A stretch of DNA of 64,000 bases from Nocardia sp. NBC_00416. Its GTDB lineage: Bacteria > Actinomycetota > Actinomycetes > Mycobacteriales > Mycobacteriaceae. The notes beneath the pieces are model-generated. The model was not told the origin of the DNA. It was given only the letters and a program-made list of their open reading frames with translations, and searched no databases. The translations under genes and the position numbers were made by a program. Location: assembly GCF_036032445.1 (NCBI RefSeq), contig NZ_CP107932.1, positions 5,768,501 to 5,832,500 on the forward strand, read 5' to 3'. Numbering within the stretch: the first letter of the stretch is position 1; each line of letters begins with the position of its first letter. Below, piece by piece: positions 43,470 through 50,912 of this stretch.

Positions 43470-43682
43470 TCAGCGGCGCCAGCTGTCGTAGTCGTCGTCC
43501 TCGTCCCACTTGGGGGACAACGAGTCGTCCGCGTCGTGCTCATCCGACAGCACGCCACCACGCGGGGCGTTGTCGCTACCGGAAAGCTCGCGCTGAAGGC
43601 TCGTGAAGTCGGTCGACGGCGAGCTGTACTTCAGCTCGCGTGCAACCTTGGTCTGCTTTGCCTTAGCCCGGCCACGGCCCAT
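43470..43682 (-). CDS. DUF3073 protein
   Basis: This 70-residue protein starts MGRGRAKAKQTKVARELKYS with a strongly basic N-terminus and ends in an acidic tail (DEHDADD...WDEDDDYDSWRR). That split charge and the MGRGRAKAKQTKVARELKY opening are diagnostic of DUF3073, found next to purM in mycobacteria (Rv0810c). Its function is unknown; nucleic-acid or ribosome binding is a guess from the basic head. Confidence 0.93.
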   Translation of the reverse strand: MGRGRAKAKQTKVARELKYSSPSTDFTSLQRELSGSDNAPRGGVLSDEHDADDSLSPKWDEDDDYDSWRR

Positions 43683-43844
43683 GGCTGACCCCCTCGCGTC
43701 ACAGCGGGGCGGCCTGGGGATTGGTGGCGGCCCCGTTCGAATTAATATCTTCCTGACAGACACTTTAGCGCGTGTCCGGCCGTCGCGCTCCCACGAGTGG
43801 GCTATCCGCCCGTTCCGCCGCCCGGTTTGCCGATGTTTCGCCGC

Positions 43845-44810
43845 TCAGTCGCCAGTCGGAATGGATCCAGGTATGGCGCGGATCACACCCACTCGGGTTC
43901 CGCCGCCCAGGACCGCCGGTGCGGCCAGAACCGCCAGTTCATCCGACCACGGAACTCCCATACGCTGCAGAACCGCCATGGTCAGCGGGATTCTGGCGCG
44001 GTCGGCGCCGTCGTCGATTTTGTACGCGAAAGCGTGGCCGTCCGGTAGCGCGCCCGCGTGCACGCCGTCTGCTCCGATCTTGCAGATCAGTTCGGGCACC
44101 GCGTTCATGGTCAGCAGATCTGGTCCGTTGGTGCCCGAAATCACCCGCGGATGCGCGCGCAGAGCGGTGGCGATACGGCGTTCCGGGGTGCCCTCGGCGG
44201 CGGTGGCCAGAACCGCGAAGGCGCGGGCCAGATTCGTCAGCGACACCGGGACGATGGGTAGTCCGCAGCCGTCGATGCCCAGGTCGGTTTCGGGCTCGCC
44301 GGTCAGTTCGATCACCTGGGCCAGCACGGCCCGTTGTAGCGGGTGGGCGGTTTCGAAGTAGCCGTCGGTGGGCCAGCCGTTCACCACACAGGTCGCCAGC
44401 ATCGCGGCATGTTTGCCGGAACAGTTCATATACCGCTTCGCGGGTTTCTCCCCTCGGTACAGGACGCCGGCCCTGGCTTGCTCGTCCATCGGCAGGTCGG
44501 GCGGACAGGCCAGATCGTCCTCGGCGAAACCGAAACGGTGGAGCAGTCTTTCGACCAATTCGATGTGCTCGGGTTCGCCGGTGTGCGAGGCGGTCGCGAT
44601 GGCGAGCTCGGCGTCGTCGACCGGGGTGAAGCCGAGTTTGAGCAGTGTGAGGGCCTGCATCGGTTTGTTGGTGGACCGCGGGTAGATGGGTACGTGGACG
44701 GAGCCGGCTTCGAAAGTCGGCTCGCCGTCGGGGCCGACGATCACTACCGATCCGCGGTGCACGCATTCCCGGAAACCGGAACGCACCACTTCGACCAGGT
44801 CGACGCTCAT
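43845..44810 (-). CDS. Asparaginase (asparaginase_II family)
   Basis: This 321-residue protein starts at an ATG overlapping the MOSC stop (ATGA). It begins LVEVVRSGFRECVHRGSVVIV, has YPRSTNKPMQAL (about residues 44-55), SHTGEPEH, YMNCSGKHAAMLATC (about 128-142) and DGCGLPIVPVSLTNLARAFA, the conserved blocks of the thermolabile asparaginase family (PF06089). It would convert asparagine to aspartate and ammonia in the cytoplasm. A serine-hydrolase-like relationship of the family is established; kinetic type is unknown. Confidence 0.9.
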   Translation of the reverse strand: MSVDLVEVVRSGFRECVHRGSVVIVGPDGEPTFEAGSVHVPIYPRSTNKPMQALTLLKLGFTPVDDAELAIATASHTGEPEHIELVERLLHRFGFAEDDLACPPDLPMDEQARAGVLYRGEKPAKRYMNCSGKHAAMLATCVVNGWPTDGYFETAHPLQRAVLAQVIELTGEPETDLGIDGCGLPIVPVSLTNLARAFAVLATAAEGTPERRIATALRAHPRVISGTNGPDLLTMNAVPELICKIGADGVHAGALPDGHAFAYKIDDGADRARIPLTMAVLQRMGVPWSDELAVLAAPAVLGGGTRVGVIRAIPGSIPTGD

Positions 44811-45496
44811 CGGATCGCCTCCGCTTCCGGATCGTTGCCCGCCGTGACGGGCCCCTTTCCACGTTTCACGTGGCGGGCCACCTGCGCGCGGATGTCGTCG
44901 GAGAGGGAGGGCTCCGCGATGAGGAGTCGTTCCAGCCGGTGGGGGTCGGCGCCGGTGAGGACATCGCGGACGGTGATGCCGTGCTCGGGTACGTGCACGA
45001 ACTCGACCGGGTCGCCGGCGCCCACCGCGCCCTCGGTCAGGACCCGGAAATAGCAGCCGGTGTTCGCCTGGAGGGTGAACCGGCGCACCCATTGCCGTTC
45101 GCCCGACCAATGCCCGAAGGTTGCGCACGGCACCCTGGGCGCGCTCACCTCGAACAGCGCGTCGCCGATGGTGCATCGGGCGCCCACCACCGCGTCGCTG
45201 AGCAGGAGCCCGGTGACGCGCAGGTTCTCACCGAACCAGCCCGGTGCGAGTTCGCGCCCGAGTTCGGCCGACCAGGCCGCGGCGTCTTCGTCTGCGTAGC
45301 CGTACACGGCCTGATGGATGCCGCCGTGGTCGCGGGTATTGCACACATGGTCACCGTCGAGACCCAGCCGCTCGGCCCGGATCCGGCCGGTCACCGGGCG
45401 CTTGTCGATCGCGGTGCGCCCCACCCGGCCGGGGACCGGCAGCTCGGCGTGCACGGTGCAGACGGCCAGGACTCGGCCGGTATCACCAATCCGCAT
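44807..45496 (-). CDS. MOSC-domain protein
   Basis: This 229-residue MOSC domain binds sulfur- or molybdenum-related ligands. Conserved features are GLDGDHVCNTRDHGGIHQAVY (residues about 44-64), GENLRVTG, IGDALFEVS and the PRVPCATFGHW block with the conserved Cys. ATG 45496 is chosen because AGAGGAG lies 9 bases upstream; the next in-frame ATG at 45520 adds 8 residues but has no ribosome-binding site. It resembles the YiiM type, which may detoxify hydroxylated base analogues, but that is not certain here. Confidence 0.9.
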   Translation of the reverse strand: MRIGDTGRVLAVCTVHAELPVPGRVGRTAIDKRPVTGRIRAERLGLDGDHVCNTRDHGGIHQAVYGYADEDAAAWSAELGRELAPGWFGENLRVTGLLLSDAVVGARCTIGDALFEVSAPRVPCATFGHWSGERQWVRRFTLQANTGCYFRVLTEGAVGAGDPVEFVHVPEHGITVRDVLTGADPHRLERLLIAEPSLSDDIRAQVARHVKRGKGPVTAGNDPEAEAIR

Positions 45497-45542
45497 CGGC
45501 GCGAACTCCTCTCGGATCATGATCGGATCGATTCGATGCGGG

Positions 45543-46664
45543 TCAGCGGCCCCGGAGCCGTTCGATCGCGCGGCGCCCGGCCTGCGGAGTGTTGTCGTCG
45601 ATCACCGAATCGGGATCGATGGCGGCGGCCGTGGCTCCCACGGTGAGCTGGGTGTCGGCGGGGACGGATCGTTTGATGAGCGCGAGCGCGATCGGACCGA
45701 GCTCGTAGTGGTCGATCGACGTCCCGAGTACGCCCACCGCGCGTGTGCCCGCGGTGACCTGGTCGCCCGCGACGGGCCGGTCGTCGGCCGAGCCGTCCAG
45801 ATGCAGCAGCACCAGCCGCCGTGGCGGTTTACCGAGGTTGTGCACCCGGGCGACGGTCTCCTGACCGCGATAGCAGCCTTTGTCCAGGTGCACGGCGCCG
45901 TATTCGGCGGGGCCGCCGATCCAGTTCACTTCGTGCGGAATGGTGCGGTCGTCGGTGTCGAGGCCGATCCGAGGGCGTCCGGCCGCCACCCGCAGGGCTT
46001 CGTACGCCCACGATCCGGCCGGTTCGGCGCCGGCGGCGGTGAGTTCGTTCCAGCGCGCCATCAGCTGGTCGCGGGGGAGGATCAGATCGAAGGAGTCGGC
46101 GGTCGGCCAGGGCATCCGGCGGAGGAATCCGCCGCCCGGCACGGCCACGGCCTCATACGTGTCGGGCAGCCGGTCGGCGCCGAGGACACCGATGAGCGTG
46201 TGCGCGCGCGGACCCAGAATGCTCAGCACCGCGTAGTCGGCCACCCGCGGCTGTGCGTCGGCCCAGAACACCATTTTGGACAGGAAGTCCAGCAGGCCGG
46301 GGCCACGGTCGCCCTCTGTATCGATCCAGACGGTCGCGTCGAGCTCGGTGAGGACGAAATGGTGCTGGACCCGGCCGTTGAGATCGAGGTCCAGGTTCTC
46401 CGCGGAGCGGCCGTCGCCCAGTTCGGCGATGTGCTGACTGGTGATGGTGTGCAACCAGCTGAGCCGTTCGGCTCCGGTGACAGTGAGCACGAAGCGGTGG
46501 GAGCGGTCCACGATCGCGACCCGTTCGGCGGCGGCGCGCTGCTCACCGAGCGGATCGCCGTAATGCCAGGCGACCGCGGCGTCCGGCGAGCCGGGCGGGG
46601 CAGCGACGGCTCCCGGTACAGCGAGGACAGGACTGGGTGCGGCGAGCACGGACACGGCCTCCAC
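45543..46664 (-). CDS. ygfZ: YgfZ/GcvT-like folate-binding Fe-S assembly protein
   Basis: This 373-residue protein has the signature KGCYRGQE (about residues 259-266) with the conserved Cys needed for Fe-S protein maturation, plus LSWLHTITSQHIAEL and ALRVAAGRPRIGLDTDDRTIPHE typical of YgfZ. It is soluble. The GTG start at 46664 has no good Shine-Dalgarno; GTGs a few codons later follow a GGAGG and could be used. The position matches Rv0811c. Confidence 0.9.
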   Translation of the reverse strand: MEAVSVLAAPSPVLAVPGAVAAPPGSPDAAVAWHYGDPLGEQRAAAERVAIVDRSHRFVLTVTGAERLSWLHTITSQHIAELGDGRSAENLDLDLNGRVQHHFVLTELDATVWIDTEGDRGPGLLDFLSKMVFWADAQPRVADYAVLSILGPRAHTLIGVLGADRLPDTYEAVAVPGGGFLRRMPWPTADSFDLILPRDQLMARWNELTAAGAEPAGSWAYEALRVAAGRPRIGLDTDDRTIPHEVNWIGGPAEYGAVHLDKGCYRGQETVARVHNLGKPPRRLVLLHLDGSADDRPVAGDQVTAGTRAVGVLGTSIDHYELGPIALALIKRSVPADTQLTVGATAAAIDPDSVIDDNTPQAGRRAIERLRGR

Positions 46665-46763
46665 TTTAGGAGCTGATCACCGGTTCGCGCATCAGCGGGG
46701 GGTTGACCAGGCGGTTCGGGTCGTATCGACACCGTCCGGCCGGGTCGCCGTGCGCGGCCCGGG

Positions 46764-47165
46764 TCAATCCGGGCCGGGCCGGACCGGGACCAGCGGCAGC
46801 CAGCGGGTGATCTCCGCGGCCCGGCTGCCGGAGGCGTCCACGGCGCCCGCGGCGACGGCCGTCGCGAAATCACGCAGGCCGGTCGCGAGCAGCAGCCAGG
46901 TCCGTGGATCGGTTTCCACGACATTCGGCGGTGTGCCGCGAGTGTGCCGGGGACCTTCGACACATTGCACGGCGACGAACGGCGGAACCCGTACCTCGAC
47001 GGAATGTCCGGGTGCCGTGGCCGCGAGAGCCCGGGCCGTGCCACGCACCGCCGCGGCCAGCTCGGCGCGTGTCGGAGCCGGATGGGTTTCGTCGAGCAGC
47101 CAGTCGCGCACCGCGGTCACCGCCGCGCGCACCACGCCCGGGTCGATTTCGGTCCGTCGCGCCAT
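46764..47165 (-). CDS. Sterol carrier-like (SCP_3) family protein
   Basis: This 133-residue protein carries the family hallmark VPPFVAVQCVEGPRHTRGTP followed by PNVVETDPRTWLLLATG (about residues 58-95). It is an actinobacterial branch related to the SCP2 fold, and the ligand is unknown. The gap to the following YgfZ gene is 99 bases. Upstream it is divergent from pabC. Confidence 0.82.
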   Translation of the reverse strand: MARRTEIDPGVVRAAVTAVRDWLLDETHPAPTRAELAAAVRGTARALAATAPGHSVEVRVPPFVAVQCVEGPRHTRGTPPNVVETDPRTWLLLATGLRDFATAVAAGAVDASGSRAAEITRWLPLVPVRPGPD

Positions 47166-47304
47166 TGCCCGACCTTAGCCACCGGAACCAGCTCGATCGA
47201 AATGGTGGATTCCGAACCTTCGCCGCGGTATCGGGGGCGGCGAATTCCACCGCCGTTGTCGGGACTGCCCGGATTTCCGGCCCTCATGGCAGCCGGTGTT
47301 GGCC

Positions 47305-47310
47305 TACGCT
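47305..47310 (+). promoter_or_regulatory. Leaderless -10 box of pabC (TACGCT)
   Basis: TACGCT is followed by 7 bases and the ATG at 47318, with no Shine-Dalgarno sequence. Confidence 0.5.
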
Positions 47311-47317
47311 CGTGCGC

Positions 47318-48238
47318 ATGGTGGATCGAGTTCTTGTAACACTCGACGGCGAAGTCCGCGACGCGGACCAGCCGTTGTTGTATGCCGACGATATCGGTGT
47401 CCTGCGCGGCGACGGGATTTTCGAGACGGCACTGGTCCGCGGCGGCACCGTCTGCGCGCTCGATTTCCATCTGGCGCGGCTACGGCGCTCCGCGCAAGCG
47501 CTCGATCTACCCGAACCCGATCTGGCCCGGTGGCGCAACGCGATCGAGACCGCGGCCAAGGAATGGGGCTCCGAGGAGGAGGGGGTCATGCGCCTGGTGC
47601 TGACCCGCGGCCGGGAGAGCGCGCTCGGCAACCCCAATGCGGCGGTGCGTTCCGGTGAGCTGTCCGAGGCGGTTCCGGTGCCCACGACCTTCGTCATGGT
47701 CACCGGACTGCACGAGAGAGTGGCCGCGGCGAGATCCGAGGGCGTCGCGGTGGTCACCTTGACCCGTGGGATCTCGATCGATCTCGCGCAGGCGGCGCCC
47801 TGGCAACTGCTCGGTGCGAAAACCCTTTCCTACGCGACCAATATGGCCGCGCTGCGCTTCGCGGCCCGGATGGGCGCCGATGACGTCATCTTCACCAGTA
47901 CCGAGCATCGGGTTCTCGAGGGGCCGCGCTCGTCGGTGGTGATCGCCCGGGGCAAGCAGCTGATCACCCCGCCGGCGAAAAACGGCGTGCTGCCGGGTAT
48001 TACGCAGCGGGCGTTGTTCGCCCAGGCCGAACGCAAGGGGTACGACTGCCGTTACGAACCGCTGTTCTCCGCGGACCTGTTCGACTGCGACAGCATCTGG
48101 ATGCTCAGCAGTGTGACGCTCGCCGCACGGGTGAATTCGCTGGACGGCGTAAGGATGTCGGCGACGGACTCGGCCGCCGAGATCGTCGACATGGTCGATC
48201 GGGGCATCGAAAGGACCGGGACCATCGCCGATTGGTGA
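47318..48238 (+). CDS. pabC: Aminodeoxychorismate lyase (class IV PLP enzyme)
   Basis: This 306-residue fold-type IV PLP enzyme cleaves aminodeoxychorismate to p-aminobenzoate and pyruvate for folate synthesis. It has GVLRGDGIFETALVRGG (residues 28-44), the PLP Lys near 168 in LLGAKTLSYATNMAALR and GPRSSVVIARG plus LPGITQRALF near the C-terminus. Branched-chain or D-amino-acid aminotransferases share the fold; the pabC call follows the neighbourhood (Rv0812) and the missing typical aminotransferase arginine pattern is not checked. It ends 162 bases before cydA. Confidence 0.85.
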   Translation: MVDRVLVTLDGEVRDADQPLLYADDIGVLRGDGIFETALVRGGTVCALDFHLARLRRSAQALDLPEPDLARWRNAIETAAKEWGSEEEGVMRLVLTRGRESALGNPNAAVRSGELSEAVPVPTTFVMVTGLHERVAAARSEGVAVVTLTRGISIDLAQAAPWQLLGAKTLSYATNMAALRFAARMGADDVIFTSTEHRVLEGPRSSVVIARGKQLITPPAKNGVLPGITQRALFAQAERKGYDCRYEPLFSADLFDCDSIWMLSSVTLAARVNSLDGVRMSATDSAAEIVDMVDRGIERTGTIADW

Positions 48239-48336
48239 CCTCGGCGCGCTTCCGCGTGACCGGCCCGTGGCGCACCGGGCGGGATCTGTTGCCCGATCGT
48301 GTGCGGTTCGCTCGGCATGTCGTGTCCGCCGACACA

Positions 48337-48364
48337 TTGCTCCGGCGCTCTCGCCGCGTAGGCT
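48337..48364 (+). promoter_or_regulatory. Probable cydA promoter
   Basis: TTGCTC (48337-48342) and TAGGCT (48359-48364) with a 16-base spacer lie 36 bases before the cydA GTG. The operator-like palindrome at 48369 would cover the transcription start. Confidence 0.5.
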
Positions 48365-48368
48365 GACT

Positions 48369-48384
48369 CTACGACACGTCGTAG
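48369..48384 (+). promoter_or_regulatory. Palindromic operator in front of cydA
   Basis: CTACGAC-AC-GTCGTAG is a 16-base inverted repeat with perfect 7-base arms, placed 4 bases after the -10 box and 16 bases before the cydA GTG. The site resembles operators of BlaI/CopY- or TetR-type repressors (TACGAC...GTCGTA); the cognate protein is not encoded next to it. The position predicts repression of the cydABDC operon. Confidence 0.55.
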
Positions 48385-48400
48385 TAACAGGAGGCTCGGT

Positions 48401-49864
48401 GTGGACGCCCTGGATGTCTCGCGATGGCAGTTCGGCATCACGACCGTCTACCACTTCTTGTTCGTACCCTTGACGATCGGCCTCGCACCGCTCGTCGCCG
48501 GGATGCAGACGGCCTGGGTCGTCACGGGCAAGGAGCATTGGTACCGGCTCACCAAATTCTTCGGGAAACTTTTCCTGATCAACTTCGCGCTCGGTGTCGC
48601 CACCGGAATCGTGCAGGAATTCCAGTTCGGGATGAACTGGAGCGAGTACTCCCGATTCGTCGGCGACGTATTCGGGGCGCCGTTGGCGCTCGAGGGTCTG
48701 GTGGCGTTCTTCATGGAATCCACCTTCATCGGACTATGGATATTCGGCTGGTCGCGGCTGCCCAAACTCGTACATCTGGGAACCATCTGGATGGTGGCGA
48801 TCGGTGTCAACGCCTCGGCCTACTTCATCATCGCGGCCAATTCCTTCATGCAGCACCCGGTGGGCGCCCGGTACAACCCGGAAACCGGGCGCGCCGAATT
48901 GACCAGCATCGTCGAACTTCTCACCAACAACACCGCACTGGCGGCCTTTCCGCACGTCGTAGCCGGGTCCTTCCTCACGGCGGCCACCTTCGTCGCCGGG
49001 ATCGCCGGCTGGTGGATGGTGCGTCACGCGCGCGGCGGTGATCCGGGAAAGCTCGCCGAGGCGCGCACGATGTGGCGTCCGGTAGCTCGGGTCTCACTGC
49101 TGGTGGCGGTGGTCTCCGGTATCGCCCTGGTGTACACCGGTGACGTCCAGGGCAAGCTGATGTTCGACCAGCAGCCGATGAAGATGGCGTCGGCGGAATC
49201 GTTGTGCCACACCCAGCTCGATCCGGACTTCTCGATCCTCACCGTCGGCACCCACAACAACTGCGACAGCGTGACCCACGTTCTCGAGGTGCCCTACGTC
49301 CTGCCGTGGCTTGCCGAAGGCCGGTTCACCGACGTGGAACTCGCCGGCGTGGTCGACCTCCAGCAGGCCTACAACGAGAAATTCGGACCGGGCGACTACC
49401 GGCCCAATCTTTTCGTCACCTACTGGTCGTTCCGTGCCATGATCGGCCTCGCCGCCGGATCGGCGCTGCTGGTCTTCGTAGGTTTCTGGGTAACCCGGCG
49501 CGGCCGGGTACCCGATCAGCGCTGGTTCTCCTGGCTGAGCCTGCTGGTCATTCCGACCCCTTTCCTCGCCAATTCGGCCGGCTGGGTGTTCACGGAGATG
49601 GGCCGGCAGCCGTGGGTGGTCGTACCCAACCCCACGGGCGACCAGAACCTGCGGCTGATGGTGCAGCAAGGAGTGTCCGATCACGCGACCGCGACCGTCT
49701 GGATCTCCCTCGTCACCTTCACTCTGCTCTACGGCCTGCTCGCCGTCGTGTGGTTCTACCTGATGCGGCGGTACGTGCTCGAAGGCCCGGAACGACCATC
49801 CGGCGGCCCCGCCGACGGGTCGGCGGAGAAGCCTGCCACCGAACAGCTTTCGTTCGCCTACTAG
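48401..49864 (+). CDS. cydA: Cytochrome bd oxidase subunit I
   Basis: This 487-residue membrane subunit holds hemes b558, b595 and d and oxidises quinol. It starts WQFGITTVYHFLFVPLTIGL with the heme-ligand His of helix I, then has about nine transmembrane helices, a QEFQFGMNWSEYSRFVGDVFG block and EMGRQPWVVVPNPTG before the last helices, the CydA GRQPW signature. It is of the short Q-loop type. GTG 48401 has AGGAGG upstream. It is a high-affinity terminal oxidase used at low oxygen or under inhibition of the main oxidase. Confidence 0.97.
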   Translation: MDALDVSRWQFGITTVYHFLFVPLTIGLAPLVAGMQTAWVVTGKEHWYRLTKFFGKLFLINFALGVATGIVQEFQFGMNWSEYSRFVGDVFGAPLALEGLVAFFMESTFIGLWIFGWSRLPKLVHLGTIWMVAIGVNASAYFIIAANSFMQHPVGARYNPETGRAELTSIVELLTNNTALAAFPHVVAGSFLTAATFVAGIAGWWMVRHARGGDPGKLAEARTMWRPVARVSLLVAVVSGIALVYTGDVQGKLMFDQQPMKMASAESLCHTQLDPDFSILTVGTHNNCDSVTHVLEVPYVLPWLAEGRFTDVELAGVVDLQQAYNEKFGPGDYRPNLFVTYWSFRAMIGLAAGSALLVFVGFWVTRRGRVPDQRWFSWLSLLVIPTPFLANSAGWVFTEMGRQPWVVVPNPTGDQNLRLMVQQGVSDHATATVWISLVTFTLLYGLLAVVWFYLMRRYVLEGPERPSGGPADGSAEKPATEQLSFAY

Positions 49865-49873
49865 GAGTCCGGG

Positions 49874-50908
49874 ATGGAACTGCAGGAATTCTGGTTCGTA
49901 CTGATCGGTGTGCTGTTCACCGGGTACTTCGTCCTCGAGGGCTTCGATTTCGGGGTCGGCATGCTCATGCCGATCCTCGGGCGAGGGTCCGATGCCCGCC
50001 GGCGCGTGGTGCTCAACACCATCGGGCCGGTGTGGGACGGCAACGAGGTCTGGCTCATCACCGCAGGCGGCGCGCTGTTCGCGGCCTTTCCGGAGTGGTA
50101 CGCGAGCATGTTCTCGGGTTTCTACTTCCCGCTGCTGCTGCTCCTGGTGGCGTTGATCCTGCGGATCTGCGCCATCGAATACCGCGGCAAGATCGACGAT
50201 CCGCGCTGGCGGGCCCGCTGCGATATCGGGATCGGCATCGGTTCCTGGGTGCCCGCGCTGGCCTGGGGCTGGGTTTTCGCCAATATCGTGCGTGGGGTGC
50301 CGCTGGACGCCGACAAACAGTTCACCAGCGCGTTCGGCGGACTGTTCAGTCCCTACGCACTCCTGGGCGCACTCACCACCGGACTGCTCTTCGCGCTGCA
50401 CGGCGCGGTGTTCCTGACCCTCAAGACCGACGGCGAGGTCCGCGACGATTCGGTCCGCACGGCCCGGCTGCTGCTGGTGCCGACGGCGTCGGCCGTCGCC
50501 GGTTTCGGGCTGTGGACACAGTTCGCCTACGGGTCCGGCTGGACCTGGATCCCGGTGGTGCTGGCGGTGTTCGGGCTGATCGTCGGGGCCGCGGCCCTGC
50601 TCGCGGGCCGCGACGGCTGGTCCTTCGCCGGGACCGCGCTCACCGTGCTGGCCGCCTCCGGGTTGCTGTTCGGCGCGCTGTTCCCGGATGTGCTGCCCTC
50701 CACGATCGACCCGGCCTTCAGCTTGACGGTGGACAATGCCTCGTCCACCCCGTACACACTGAAGGTCATGAGTTGGGCGGCGGTGATCGTGACGCCGGTG
50801 GTGCTCGGTTATCAGGCCTGGACGTACTGGGTGTTCCGGAAGCGGATCAGTGTCGAGCACATCCCGCCCGGAATCGGACTTCCGCCCCGCGTCGCAACCG
50901 AGGAGTGA
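49874..50908 (+). CDS. cydB: Cytochrome bd oxidase subunit II
   Basis: This 344-residue partner of CydA has about eight to nine hydrophobic helices. Diagnostic blocks are FVLEGFDFGVGMLMPILGR and TIGPVWDGNEVWLITAGGALFAAFP, with the conserved Trp-Asp-Gly-Asn-Glu. It lies 9 bases after cydA and 4 before cydD. Confidence 0.97.
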   Translation: MELQEFWFVLIGVLFTGYFVLEGFDFGVGMLMPILGRGSDARRRVVLNTIGPVWDGNEVWLITAGGALFAAFPEWYASMFSGFYFPLLLLLVALILRICAIEYRGKIDDPRWRARCDIGIGIGSWVPALAWGWVFANIVRGVPLDADKQFTSAFGGLFSPYALLGALTTGLLFALHGAVFLTLKTDGEVRDDSVRTARLLLVPTASAVAGFGLWTQFAYGSGWTWIPVVLAVFGLIVGAAALLAGRDGWSFAGTALTVLAASGLLFGALFPDVLPSTIDPAFSLTVDNASSTPYTLKVMSWAAVIVTPVVLGYQAWTYWVFRKRISVEHIPPGIGLPPRVATEE

Positions 50909-50912
50909 CCCC

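Noticed and set aside
43340..43561. 73-codon minus-strand frame ending VNRRYGPDSI
   Set aside because: It overlaps the DUF3073 gene in another frame and its first half is low-complexity Thr/Arg; only the tail looks protein-like, and no start or ribosome-binding site fits a gene outside DUF3073.
46665..46763. Short coding-like remnant (DPAGRCRYDPNRL...) between the SCP-like gene and ygfZ
   Set aside because: At about 30 codons without a start or motif it is too short to call a pseudogene.
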